NCBI GenBank assembly: GCA_023614405.1
Contig: CM042694.1
Location: forward strand, 135,165,711-135,229,710
Direction: 5' to 3'
From: Avena insularis
Lineage: Eukaryota; Streptophyta; Magnoliopsida; Poales; Poaceae
Length of the DNA stretch: 64,000 nt
The translations under genes and the position numbers were made by a program. The notes below the pieces were generated by a model that saw only the letters and a program-made list of their open reading frames with translations, made no database searches and was not told the origin of the DNA. Shown here one piece after another: positions 23,000 through 35,199 of the stretch (the first letter of the stretch is position 1; the number at the start of each line of letters is the position of its first letter).

Positions 23000-25300
23000 T
23001 AAGAATATACCCCAAATTTTCATACTAATTGTTTCTGGTTATTTATATTTAAAAAGGAATGGATATGACCATGGTGTATGATCAGGGAACATGAATTTAA
23101 TTTATGAAACAAAGGGACAGGGAAAGGAAAAGAAAAGAAACAGTGGAGTGCTAGTACTTGAATGCTCGACCTTTGGTTTCAAATGATTATCACCTGACAG
23201 CTGCTATACGTATTATTGATAGTACTTGGACATCGCCATCCTTTTGTGCTTACATGCGGGAAACAGAGAAAAAAACGTGGACTGGGCTCAAGGCCCTATC
23301 GGACTGGGTACCTGGGTACAACTGCACCGCTTTGTAAATTTCTAGGCAGTGTCGATTGTTCCTATCACAGCCCTACCTGTTGCCCTTCCAATCGCCACGG
23401 CCGCGCCGCCGCGGTTCTGTCTTTGTTGTTGCCGCCGCACTCATGACCTGGCAATTCTATTCACCAAGTCTTGTTGTCGTCGCTGCAAGGCCACCGCCGA
23501 TGCGTCTGTGCCGTCTCTGTCGGATCTGATGCCACCGCTGCGATGCTGCTCTCCACGACCGTGGACGCCGCCGCTAACAAGATACTGAACTGTTCCTATT
23601 TGGTTAGTTCCTGATGGCTCTCTCACTCCTTCTATATTGATTGTATTTGACTAGTGAGAATGGGTGAAGTTGAGAAGAAGCAGTTTTACGAACCTTTATA
23701 AATCATAAATTTTATTAGAGTTTTGGCATCGTGCCCATGTGTGAAAATTAAGGGTCAAAAGTGTTTTGTTTCAGAAAATTGCTGGGCTCCTTATATGTAT
23801 TAGGATCTGTACCTGCTCAAATCTGATAGTCTGTAACTAGTATTAGAGAGGATTAGCTACTTTACTTTTCATGGCCTTGATGGAACCCATCGATTCTTCT
23901 AGGTAGTTGTTTGCTTTGTGCCTTATCTAGCTCTTGAGATATACATGAAAGGGTTGAAAGCTACAGATTACCAGGAAGTAGCTATTATTTTCTAGTTCAT
24001 TATCTAGGACAGACCATGAGTAACTTGCAGGTGCTGGACCAAATTTTCTTGTTTTATTGCTAGTCCCTAAAGTCATACGCGAGGCAGTTCTGGTGTATGA
24101 GGAATCGCTTGTACCTGATTCTAGTGCTAATCAATTGCGGTTAACTCAACTAGACTGCTATCCGTTGATGCTAGATGATAAAACATGTTATGCGATTTTC
24201 TCTCAAATCACACGAAAGAAAGATAGAAAGTGATAGCTCCTGTTACAGTGCAACTAGCTATAATAGTAGAGCTATCTATACCTAAAAAATTTAACATCCG
24301 TGGTTGTTTCATGATTTTATTTGTGATAGTGACAGATTCATGCGCTTGTTTGTATGCCTATATCATGATGTTGTGTATTGAGTGTGATTCATGTTTCTAT
24401 AATAGGTGTTGGTACTTGCGGTTCGGAATCCTACAATCCACAGTTTGTGTCCCGCGGTTGAGGCAAGTTTATAACGGGATAATACTTTACATGATCCCCT
24501 CACTCAGCTGTTATCTTCTAGCACTCGTGTTTTATTCAAGTTGCTAGATATTTTTTATGTGTGGAGACAAAGTGGTTATGACAGAGATTACAGTTGCTCT
24601 TGCACCTTGCATAGCATATCATAGACAGTGCATAGTGGTGTGTCCTACTGAGGTAGGCACCTGAGGTCCCCACATTGTGGGCAGTCTCCACAAGTTGGAG
24701 TGAGTGGATGCCGACGGGTGTCCTCTCAAGCGATACCGGTATACGCAAAGAAAAGTGATAGTAAAGATCATGTAGGCAGACAGTAAGCATCATTACGCTT
24801 TGACAAGTGTTAAATGATAATTGTTGGTGCCATGTTTTATGTAATGTTTATTATTTCTTTATGTGCTTGTTGAGTACTTTGTACTCACCCTTGTGGCTTC
24901 TATGTTTTTAGGTACCACCAAAGACGACATGTATGGGAGTGGGAGTAGTACCTCTACATTTTACACACACTATTTAACACATTTTATTTCTTCATATCTA
25001 GAGTTGTATAACCATGCTCAAGAGTGCTCTCGACTTATTATTTACCATAATGTTTGGATTTTTTTATGTGGCTAGTTGGCCGATATGAGAAAATTCCGAA
25101 CATGATATTTTACCTTGGTCTCGTTGAACCTTGTAGCTATGTGAATGTATAAGTTATGGTGGTATATTATTATCTTGTGGTCATGGATGTCCTCGTAAAT
25201 AAAGGATACTTTGCTGAATTTTTATAGTTTTGTACTGATAAGGAAAGTGTTTAAAGTTTGTGTAGCATTGCCAGATAGGGTGGATATTTGGGGTGTTACA
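23000..25300 (+). repeat. LTR4 of array C
   Basis: LTR4 is 2301 bp. From about 24230 onward every landmark lies exactly 19623 bp from its LTR1 and unit 1 counterpart, and several variants are shared only with LTR1, such as GGGCTCCTTATATG (about 23785) and GCCGACGGGTG (about 24711). Private changes include CAGTTTTACGAACC near 23680. Confidence 0.85.
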
Positions 25301-26510
25301 GTTGGTATCAGAGCCTAGGCTTTAGGTCTCTAGACTAGGTTAATAGTAGATAGGATCCCTTGCCTTCATTACTAAAACTTGTCATTATGTAGTATAAACA
25401 ACTAAAAAACTTGATTCAAAATATTAACAACTTAAAACTTGACACACTAGTGCACAATAGGATGGGTTTGGGTATTGCATTGCATTTACGGTTTTGCTAA
25501 ATATTGCTGTTATTTTTTTTATAAACTTGTGTGTTGTGCGCTTGGGCAGGACGTTGCCACAAGAGGCTTACATGCCTTGTTTTTTGTTACCTTTCTCTCT
25601 TGTTGTGGGTATGTGAGTAGAGAGGGGGAGATATATGTAGAGGCTCTTCATGGTTGATGTATTCAACATTAGAATGGATGCATTTCATATCTCATCCTAG
25701 ATCTCTAAAATTGTGAATAACGTGATCATGAAATTGGATTGTTAGGTGTAGATGTTCATGCTGCTTCGCTGGACTCATGAGGGGATAGTTGAAGAGTTCA
25801 GTTTCGGATCCAAAGTTTGATTTAATTGTTAGCATGGAATATTTAAGGTTTGGTTATCTCGAAGATGCTTGAAGTTTGGATATATGTGTCTAGTTATCCC
25901 AAAGCAAGTTGAAAGAACAATTTGCTAAATAGGATAACCTAGCTGGTGTAGTGGAGTCGAGAAAACAATGTCATGGAGTCTTATGTGGATTCAAATCAAT
26001 ACGAGGAGTTGTTTCCTCAACCCATGTCCTCTAAACCACAATTTCCACATGTCTTCTTTATTCCCTTTCACCTATTATTTCTAGTGCATCGCATGTACCT
26101 GTCTTGGTTTGGGGATCGACATCTAGTACTAGGATATCGATATTGATTTCTCGTCTAAGGATGATGAAGTATTATCAATCGTGCACTTCAAATGTCCTTC
26201 TCACTGACTATTAGTCTTCCAGTATTAACATCTTCTATTTGTCCCATTCTCTGCATTTTGTATTCTTATTTCACATTTTTGGGTACATGTTCTATCCTAG
26301 TGGAGTATAAATAATGGTTAATGCGTTATTGTGCTTGGAGGTGACCTAGATGTGCTATAGAAAAATGTTGGTTTCTAAAAGCCTTTCCCTTGGTGGCTAC
26401 TTTAGGTGTGAAGCTTGTACTTACTTTATCCTTTGAAACTGTTAGTATTGTAAGACTAGTTGCGAGATATCAAGCAACTCTTTGTTCGTTTAATCGCGTT
26501 TTTGTACTTG
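25301..26510 (+). pseudogene. partial internal region, unit 4 of array C
   Basis: Only the first 1.2 kb of the internal region remains, equivalent to 5678-6887 of unit 1. At GAACC (26511-26515) the sequence jumps to the LTR, so RT, RNase H, integrase and the polypurine tract of this unit are gone, together with about 0.66 kb of the LTR5 start. The equivalent points, 6888-6892 and 4072-4076, both read GAACC. Confidence 0.85.
25303..25314 (+). other. primer binding site, unit 4 (initiator tRNA-Met type)
   Basis: TGGTATCAGAGC lies two bases after the LTR4 end. It is the last primer site of the array. Confidence 0.9.
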
Positions 26511-26620
26511 GAACCTTTATAAATCATAAATTTGATTAGAGTTTTGGCATCGTGTCCATGTGTGAAAATTGAGGGTCAAAAGTGTTTTGTTTCAGAAAAT
26601 TGCTGGGCTCCTTATATGTA
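26511..26620 (+). repeat. LTR5 of array C, first piece
   Basis: This piece resumes the LTR at a point equivalent to 4072 of LTR1 and ends at CCTTATATGTA, where a Helitron-like element is inserted. The LTR continues at 32430 (TTAGGATCTG). Confidence 0.85.
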
Positions 26621-28905
26621 CTAGACGTACAAGCTCGCTTCGCCGCGCCGCCTTCATGGCGTCGTTGCACAATGTGTCCGCTATGGTAAACTCGGAGCGA
26701 TTTGATCCGTGAAACAATTAGGTATATCATATCCATGTTTTCGGTTTGTCCCTTAATTGGTATATATGCACAGGTCAAAAGGCTGCCGGTCGTTGTGGCG
26801 GATGTGGTCGTGCTGATGCGATGGAGACATAATCATAAATTATTTACGTAATGTGAAAAATAAGAAATAATAGACCTCCTTTAGAGCTGCAAAATGGATT
26901 AAGGAAAGAAAAGTTACAAAAATATATCATGTAAATTAGTAGGCAAATTAAACAATGAGCGGTGCAAATAGGAACATCGATAAATCTAAATGACTGTTAC
27001 GCCGTAGCAAATCCCCAATATGGCTTCTACTATCATGACAGTTCTACATATTTTTACATATACTTGTTCAAACTTATTCTTATCAATTAGTTTGCTTGCA
27101 AAGTAAAAGGAGAATACTCCAATAAAAATCCTAACATGAGAAGAAAGTTCATATCACCGACATCGATGCATGAAACCTATGCCAACTCATATTACTAATT
27201 AACCATAAGCAAATGTGCAAAAACTGGTTAGACAGCTCAGGAAATACACATTTAAAAACTATATATGTGTATAAGAACTAAAAATACATCAGAGTACCCA
27301 TTACAAAGGTGGACATGGACATGATCAAGAAAAGAGACAATAAAAAATAGTAAACAAATTGATAAGAAACCTCTTTGTAGTTTGCAAATTCACTGACAAA
27401 AGGTAGCAGACGATCAGAACTTACAAAATTGCTTAAAGTTAACACAATCAAGGCCTCTAAATTGAAAGAAAAGAACATACAACTGAAAACCCCTTGGCCT
27501 AATGTACTAAATAATTTTATCTGTGGCGAACTCTTTCCCCAATATCCGAAATAGAGCAGGCATGATTTGCTACACATAATTAATGAACTTTCATTACTAT
27601 ATATTGTAAATGGCTGGCAATCAGAAATCCATGTTGAATTGCATAAAGCATCAAGAGGAGAATGCACCGGAGGAGAACGATGAATCCCACGTTGAACCCC
27701 ATAAAGCATCAAGAGAAATGCACCGGAGAAGAACGTGAGCTTATGAGTCGAAGTTGAGTTAGCCGTGGGCGTTCATCCTAAGACATTGAAACAAATTAGT
27801 ACCTAGGCATGAGCACTCACCTAAAAATTCACCACAAGAAAGGATTAGATTTCACAAACACTTAACAAATAAGCACCACAAACTAATAACCTGAGGACAA
27901 CTTAAAGAGTCAAAAATCATGTTCCCACAATTCATCTAATTAGGTTGGCCATGTTCAACCCGAGAGACTCGGACTGAATACAAACTTTTGCCCACATATA
28001 TTATCCAAGAGGCCATCAAATCAATACAATCTAACTTGTAGACAATGCAAGAAAAAAAATCTAACTTGCAGATTGAAAGCTTAGCAACCTAACACCACTA
28101 CACATGTTACTGTACCGTAATTGCCTTGCAATTTATGTATCTAAAAAGTAAAGCTATGCAGGTAAATAAGTTGTGAATTAAGTCAAATGCCTTGTCAACA
28201 CAGCCCTGTGAATTCGATATACCCAATATACTCCAGATATGAAGTATCTCTCAATTATAAATCATCAAAAATTACAAAACATAAGTTCCAAGCATATGAT
28301 ATACAAATCGAGAAGAGCAAAAAAGTGAAACAATCCAAGATATCAATGTATTAACCATGAGAGATATCCAATCAAGCATGTAAAGAAGAAATGATGCCTA
28401 AATTCCCATGAAGTCACATTAAGAAAAAAACCTATATAAACAATTTGAATCATATATATACATGTTCAATATCTTACCTACTATCACATGTCAACACAAG
28501 AAACAACTTTTCAGTTTTCACCTGTATATCGTCAAATATAACTATTTCAATTGGAAAAGCTAAAAGACAGATCCACTTACCATTATACAGTAAAAGAAGC
28601 TAATTGTCTTGAATGGGCCATTCACAATGCATAATGCTATGTACCCTCTAGGTAAGGCAAACTTGGTCTAAATATATAATTTACACACTACAACGTTGTT
28701 GGCTTTGATGCTTGCACCGAAGAGCAGGTGTATGTCAATGTAACCCTTTTTAAAGATTAGTATTAGATAACCTTATAGGATATATTTGAGAGTCTTGCTA
28801 GCTTCAATACAACATGTATGTTCCCATAACACCTGGGTGACCCAATGAGTTTACTTTTAGTAACAGAAATAGAAGTACTAATATATGGCAGGACTGTCCC
28901 ACTGA

Positions 28906-29211
28906 GTGAGGTGTTCACATGTGAATGAAAAATCATTCTTAGATGTCTCTAGGTATAGACCATTAACTGTCAACCTTAGTCAACTCAAACAGGCTGTCCA
29001 ATTAAGGTTATCTGAATACATAAATCTACCCAAAAAGGATAAAAAACTAGAAAATAAAGATGCAAAAAATAATGCATACCATTTACGTGCTGCTTTAGTG
29101 GAGGAGTGGGCCATGGTTGTGTTCGAGCATCCAGATTACTGGGATGGAGAAGCCGAGCAACTGCTGCTTTGCGATCATCACGTGAAAATCAATGGAAGTC
29201 ACCAAGGCTAG
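28906..29211 (+). other. unrecognised open frame inside the Helitron-like insert
   Basis: A 101-residue frame in otherwise AT-rich sequence has a lysine-rich middle (LPKKDKKLENKDAKN) and an acidic, tryptophan-containing end (EEWAMVVFEHPDYWDGEAEQ). I do not recognise a family. It runs opposite to the inferred Helitron direction, has no visible promoter and could be chance or a captured exon piece. Confidence 0.2.
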
Positions 29212-29395
29212 CCAGTTTAACATGGCTACGATCGGGCTATCAAACAGTCATAGGAACTCACCTGGCTCCTCCCATTTTCATTAATTGAGGTAAAAAACTG
29301 CAAATGCAAGATTCCCTTCCCAACATGAGAAAATATCACTGTGATAATTCCACACATATAGATGCTCCCGAAGTGTAAAAGTTCCTATCAGAATC

Positions 29396-29403
29396 CATGA
29401 AAC
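29396..29403. repeat. left target-site duplication CATGAAAC of the MITE
   Basis: CATGAAAC is repeated exactly at 29582-29589 on the other side of the MITE. Confidence 0.85.
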
Positions 29404-29581
29404 CAGTGGCGGAGCCACCTCCCGGCGGCCCCGGGCAGCTGCCCGGGCTCTCCCCACGAATCTTCATGTAAATTATGCTAGCGTTGAAGACGTGATTAGT
29501 AGTTCCATGGTCAAATGCCCGTCAGCTAGCTAGCTTTCGTTGCTTTGCCCCGGCTCCATGTACGGGCTAGCTCCGCCACTT
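29404..29581. mobile_element. hAT-like MITE (178 bp) with 8-bp target duplication
   Basis: The element begins CAGTGGCGGAGCCA and ends TAGCTCCGCCACTT, which are near-perfect terminal inverted repeats. It is flanked by CATGAAAC on both sides (29396-29403 and 29582-29589), an 8-bp duplication as made by hAT transposases. The interior has a GC-rich fold-back (CCCGGGCAGCTGCCCGGG near 29429). It has no coding capacity. Confidence 0.85.
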
Positions 29582-30694
29582 CATGAAACGAAGCAACAGT
29601 AAACTTTGTATCTATTTTATTAGTAAAATTAGGTATAGATAATTCCTCAAGAATAGGAAAATCTGCAACACTATTTTCGAATGGAGCCAGAGGTCGCTCA
29701 AAACTATTCTGAAAACAAAATGAAGTAAACATTCTTACCTTGCTAGAGAGTTGATGCATCGATCAAGGATGTGGCAGGCAATATGGAAAGACTGAATATG
29801 CTGGCTTCAATTAAAGTTTCACATCTAATAAGACATGTCAAATGCACCTACAGAAATTATAAACAATGTTTGTAGTTTCATCGGTAGAAGCACAACCAAC
29901 ATCTGTACCCATGTCTCCAACTGACGCAACACCACTGTCATCAAGTTGGTTAACTATCCATGTTTCTAATGTCACAGTCTAATGTAAAAGAACTTTGATG
30001 CATCTTTACTGGCTTAACTTACACGATTTACTATTTTAACTTCAACTACCTCCTAAAATACTTTTGATAAACTAAACACGCTTCAACGGTTAATTTCAAA
30101 CTTCTTGAGGGGATATAAAAAATTTCATAGTTGTTTTTCCCACCATTATTTTTCTTATTTTTTCACTGTCTCGTGGGAAGCAGCAACTGCACAAATCATC
30201 ACACATCATTTTAAACGATTCCACTTCAATCAAGAAAATGCACCCTTATAAGAGAAGATGCAATTTTATAGGACCTAGGTTCTTAATAAGCAACTATTTG
30301 CGGTCAATATTCCAATGACGATGATTTAATAGATTGGTACCATGAAGAAAATAGTGTGATTTGTTAGCTGAAACTCAACGTCATAGATATTCAGAAGACT
30401 AATAGCATTGACCAAAACTAATTAATGATTTTTTAGTACAATTAGCATATATCAAAGATCATTTCTTGCTAGCTTTAACATGCCAGTTTTCAGCAAATCA
30501 AGAAAAGTAAACTACCATCAACCAAGCAATCAATGTGGTTAATATGATTCACCAGTACACCTGGAAGTTGGCAAAATCCTATGTGCAACAAGGAACGGGT
30601 CCAACAGTAGCGGGCAGCAGGAGAGGACAAACGTGGTAGAAAAAGAGTGCAGCCGTGGAAGTCGCCAGCGCCATAGGACCCACTATTTTCTTGT

Positions 30695-31072
30695 TTAATT
30701 CAGGATAAATAGGGCCAAACTGGAATCTATGTCACTTGACTCAGATCGCTGTGGACTCGCCGTTGCCCTCCATGGAAGAAGAGGGTCGTCAAGAGGAAGG
30801 CCGAGGAGATAGGCACAGACATGACTGTTGCAAAGTGCGACCTTGCAAAAAGCAATTAGATTAAACCAATTGCACCATATGTATTCAAAATTCAAAGAAA
30901 AAGAATCAAAGAACACAATATCTGAGGATGATATCACCTCCTTGACTGCCTGGACATCTTGACACGAGAGCTTGAGTGTGCATGTAGTGGCATCCTTTGT
31001 TTCAAAAAAAACTTCGCAACTTGAGCAGTAACATTTGAGTAGGAACATACATGAGAAAGTCAAAGCGTTCAA
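30695..31072 (-). other. unrecognised minus-strand open frame in the Helitron-like insert
   Basis: A 125-residue frame on the inferred sense strand of the Helitron contains FFETKDATTCTLKLSCQDVQ followed by AVKEVISSSDIVFF. The stretch near 30950 reads CAGGCAGTCAAGGAG followed by GTGATATC, which would fit an exon end and a 5' splice site. No family is recognised. It may be a captured exon of a host gene. Confidence 0.2.
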
Positions 31073-31756
31073 GTTGTATGGTGGATTCCGTAGCTCATCA
31101 ACAAAAGTTCTGAATTTACGACACTATAGCCTGAAGCTCCATACAAACCAACAAACAAATAAAAAAAAGGAAGATGCTTAGCCGTTGCCTGATCCCTCGA
31201 GCCATTTATGTAGATCAGCTGAGCTGAATAATGGCACGCTCGGTGTATCTACCCATCAACAAATTCCTTCCACAACGATCGTTGCCAGAAATATGCTCTA
31301 GTGCATCATCCGGTATAGGAACCGAAGATAAAGACTCCTATGCAAGCTGCATATAAAGCACTAATCTCTGCGATGTTGATCTTAGATATGGAACAACATC
31401 TTTTTCATTCTTTTAAGTCATCTCCAAAACTCATGTAACCATGGTGATTTCATCATGAGTCAGGTCTCCACCTTTGCTTTTCTCAACAACAACAAAAAGG
31501 TCTCCACCTTTGCCGGGCTAAGAACAAAGTGAGAAAACTAATAGTCTATTGGTAGATCGTATCTTTATCTAAGAACAACATCGATGATTATCGAAGTCTG
31601 TAGTACTTCAGATTTCATACTAAGAAAATTTTAGCAGAGTTTTTTCACGGTGTTTATAAAACGTCAAAGCAATGACAGTAAATATAAAGCATAAAGTAAA
31701 TCAGATCTAGACCCATGGACAGATTTTGGATCTGCAACACACACAATGACGAAATT

Positions 31757-32336
31757 CTATGCACCATGAATCAATTGTAACATCCACCGAACAAATTTCA
31801 TAAAGAGTAGACGAAATAATCTAGAAACAAAATGAATTTGTGGGTGAACCTCAGACTCGAGCATCTGCTGCACTCGATATGGACCTGCTTCCCCAGAACC
31901 GGTCGAAGAAGCCCTCACCGGCGTGCATCGGCCTGGTCCTGGAGGAGCCATCGGCGGAGGCGAGATGAAGGGGGTGGGGGTGGGGTGGGGGGAGCGAAGC
32001 TGCAAGTCTCCATTCCCAGCTCAAGGAGGGTGTTGTATGCCCACCATGGCGGGGCTCCACTGCTACCGCCCCCAGCGACGAAGAGAGGATAGGGAGGCGC
32101 GGGCGTTCTGCCCCAAGGATGACAGGAGAGCAAGAGAGGGGCCGATGAAGCACGGGAGGCCAGATGATTGCGGGGCTGCAAATCCGGGAGGGTGCTGCTA
32201 GATCAACCGGATGAAGCACGGGAGGGCATTGGCGGCGTAGGTAAGTTTCTCTCACGAAAAGGATAAGTAAGAGCGTAAAAAAAAGTGCCCTCAGATCTCT
32301 CTCTCGCGACAGCCCCACACACAGCGACGAAAGCAA
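31757..32336 (-). other. GC-rich block with overlapping minus-strand open frames near the Helitron 5' end
   Basis: This block is far richer in G+C than its AT-rich surroundings and looks like the 5' UTR and first exon of a captured plant gene. One frame starts MHAGEGFFDRFWGSRS near 31927 on the minus strand, and a longer 161-residue frame (31851-32336) runs through it. A pyrimidine/purine-rich tract (GGGGGTGGGGGTGGGGTGGGGGG near 31970) lies just upstream of that ATG. I do not recognise the protein. Confidence 0.3.
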
Positions 32337-32429
32337 TGGAGGCCCATAGCCAGGGGCAGAAGAACGTCAAAACGCCTCGCAAGTGCCCTGAGAGGCCTTG
32401 CTTTCTCTCAGGCTTAAGTCTTTAGATAA

Positions 32430-33784
32430 TTAGGATCTGTACCTGCACAAATCTGGTAGTCTGTAACTAGTATTAGAGAGGATTAGATACTTTACTTTTC
32501 ATGGCCTTGATGGAACCCATCGATTCTGTTAGGTAGTTGTTTGCTTTGTGTCTTATCTAGCTCTTGAGATATACATGAAAGGGTTGAAAGCTACAGATTA
32601 CTAGGAAGTAGCTATTATTTTCTAGTTCATTATCTAGGACAGACCGTGAGTAACTTGCAAGTGCTGGACCAAATTTTCTTGTTTTATTGCTAGTCCCTAA
32701 AGTCATACGCGAGGCAGTTCTGGTGTATGAGGAACCGCTTGTACCTGATTCTAGTGCTAATCAATTGCGGTTAACTCAACTAGACTGCTATCCGTTGATC
32801 CTAGATGATAAAACATGTTATGCGATTTTCTCTCAAATCACACGAAAGAAAGATAGAAAGTGATAGCTCCTGTTACAGTGCAACTAGCTATAATAGTAGA
32901 GCTTTCTATACCTAAAATTTTTAACATCCGTGGCTGTTTCATGATTTTATATGTGATAGTGACAGATTCATGCGCTTGCTTGTATGCCTATATCATGATG
33001 TTGTGTATTGAGTGTGATTCATGTTTCTATAATAGGTGTTGGTACTTGCGGTTCGGAGTCCTACAATCCACAGTTTGTGTCCCGCGGTTGAGACAAGTTC
33101 ATAATGGGATAATACTTTACATGATCCCCTCACTCAGCTGTTATCTTCTAGCACTCGTGTTTTATTCAAGTTGCTAGATATTTTTTATGTGTGGATACAA
33201 AGTGGTTATGACAGACATTACAGTTGCTCTTGCACCTTGCATAGCATATCATAGACAGTGCATAGTGGTGTGTCCTACTGAGGTAGGCACCTGAGGTCCC
33301 CACATTGTGGGCAGTCTCCACAAGTTGGAGTGAGTGGATGCCGACGGGTGTCCTCTCAAGCGATACCGGTATACGCAAAGAAAAGTGACAGTAAAGATCA
33401 TGTAGGCATATAGTAAGCATCATTACGCTTTGACAAGTGTTAAAGGATAATTGTTGGTCCCATTTTTTTATGTAATATTTATTATTTGTTTATGTGCTTG
33501 TTGAGTACTTTGTACTCATCCTTGTGGCTTATATGTTTTTAGGTACCACCAAAGACGACATGCATGGGAGCCGGACTAGTACCTCTACATTTTACACACA
33601 CTATTTAACATATTTTCTTTCTTCATATCTAGAGTAGTATAACCATGCTCAAGAGTGCTCTCGACTTATTATTTACCATAATGTTTGGATTTTTTTATGT
33701 GGCTAGTTGGCCGATATGAGAAAATTCTGAACATGAGATTTTACCTTGGTCTTGTTGAACCTTGTAGCCATGTGAATGGATAAG
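32430..33784 (+). repeat. LTR5 of array C, second piece
   Basis: The LTR resumes at TTAGGATCTG and stays collinear with LTR1 4191-5530 up to GTGAATGGATAAG, where a solo LTR interrupts it. It carries more private substitutions than the other LTRs (for example AAATTTTTAACATCC, GATTTTATATGTG and CATGCATGGGAGCCGG). Confidence 0.85.
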
Positions 33785-35199
33785 TGATACATTGCAAATG
33801 TATCTATAATTTTTGATGTTCCATGTTTGGGTTTTATCTACTTTCTTATGTTTTGTCCACACTTTGGAGTATTTTTCATATAATTTCTTGGACTAACCTA
33901 TTAACAAGATGCCATAGTGCCACTTGCCTGTTTTCTGCTGTTTTTGGTTCCAGGAAGTCAGAAAATAAATATTCTCGGAATTGGACGGGACAAAAGCCAA
34001 ACTTACTATTTTCCCGGAAGACTCACGGAGCCAGAAGGAGAGTCGGAGAGGGGCCAGGGACTAGCCACACCCCCCTAGGCGCGGGCTAGCCTTACCCACA
34101 CCACCAGGTGGTGTGGGGCCCCTGGCTGCCCACCGACCTTGCCCTCTGGCCTATAAGAAGCCTCCCGAAGCCAAAACCCTAAATAGTCCAGCCTCAAGCC
34201 ACGAAAAGTTCCGCAGCGCCACAGCCACTGAAGGGGAGATTCGGGGGACAGAAAGTCTCTGTTCCGGCACCCTGCCGGGACGGGGAAGTGCCCCCGAAGC
34301 CATCTCCATCGATCTCCACCACCATCTCCATCACCATTGCTGATTCCCATGATGAGGAGGGAGTAGTTCTTCCTCGAGGCTAAGGGTTCTACCGATAGCT
34401 ATGTGTTCATCTCTCTCTCTATGCATGATCATATTATGATCATGAGCTTTGTAATCAAGTAGATCTACCTTGCTACTCAAGTGCTTTAATAGATCTCTGC
34501 TCTCCCCATGTGTGTGAAAGTGACAGCGTGCACACCATGGTGGCACTTAGGCTAGAGATTCAAATACTTGTTATGAGTTATATTTGGAGTTGGATGTTTC
34601 TATGAAATTGTGGTGTTTATTGGACTCATCTAGTACTCAAGGTGACAGTGTGGGGTTTTCTAGATGGGAAAGGCTTACTTTGAGGTGTGCTATTATAGCC
34701 CTACCAACGATTAGAGTGTCCAACCAGAGAGTAGTTAAGAGTAGTATCATGAAGATAATATATCTATATGAGAGTGTTCACTAGTGAAAGTATGATCCCT
34801 AGGCCTTGTTTCTAAGCGCTGAAACACCGTTTCCTACTAGATCTATTACATGTTTGCTTGCTTCTATCTTTATTTCAGTTTGCCTTTAGTTCCACGCCTT
34901 CAAGTTATTTTCTATCATCGTTACCACTTATATTTATCCATCCCACTTGTATTTCACTATCTCTTCGCCGAACTAGTGCACCTATACACCTGACAAGTGT
35001 ATTGGGTGTGTTGGGGACACAAGAGACTTCTTGTATCTTGATTGCAGGGTTGCTTGAGAGGGGATACCTTTGACCACTTCCTCCCTGAGTTCGATAAACC
35101 TTGGGTGATCCACTTAAGGGAAAACTTGCTGCTATCCTACAAACCTCTGCACTTGGAGGCCCAACAACTGTCTACAAGAATAGAAGTGCATAGACATCA
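33785..35199 (+). mobile_element. solo LTR of a gypsy element related to element B
   Basis: A 1415-bp LTR begins TGATACATTGCAAATG and ends TAGACATCA. It is flanked by ATAAG on both sides (33780-33784 and 35200-35204), a 5-bp duplication inside LTR5 of array C. There is no internal region, so it is a solo LTR left by recombination between two LTRs. Its first 150 bases resemble the LTR of element B, but the rest has diverged strongly, so it belongs to another subfamily. A CTATAAGAAG box lies at about 34151. The ORFs inside it are not supported as genes. Confidence 0.9.

Larger units (their letters stand above)
26621..32429 (-). mobile_element. Helitron-like insertion (non-autonomous) in LTR5
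   Basis: About 5.8 kb of unrelated DNA sits between the A and T of the LTR sequence TATGTA/TTAGG, with no target duplication. On the minus strand its 3' end reads CTAG preceded by eight bases and an imperfect GC-rich hairpin (GCGCG-GCGAAG-CGAGC). Both are hallmarks of Helitron 3' ends inserted between A and T. The other end, TTATCTAAAG, is not a clean TC start, so the 5' end is less certain. I see no RepHel helicase-replicase. The content is AT-rich DNA, one MITE and a few open frames that may be captured gene pieces. Stretches 26625-28900 and 29600-30690 show nothing I can name. Confidence 0.55.

Noticed and set aside
3409..26510. Possible novel multi-gene tandem system with a 6.5 kb period
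   Set aside because: Primer sites, polypurine tracts, RT, RNase H, integrase and LTR ends show that it is a tandem LTR retrotransposon array.
31757..32336. A 161-residue minus-strand protein as an intact gene
   Set aside because: Composition is explained by a GC-rich block; several overlapping frames exist on both strands and none has a domain. Kept only as a possible captured first exon.
26621..32429. CACTA, Mutator or hAT origin for the 5.8 kb insert
   Set aside because: There are no matching terminal inverted repeats and no 3-, 8- or 9-bp target duplication at its ends; Helitron features fit better.
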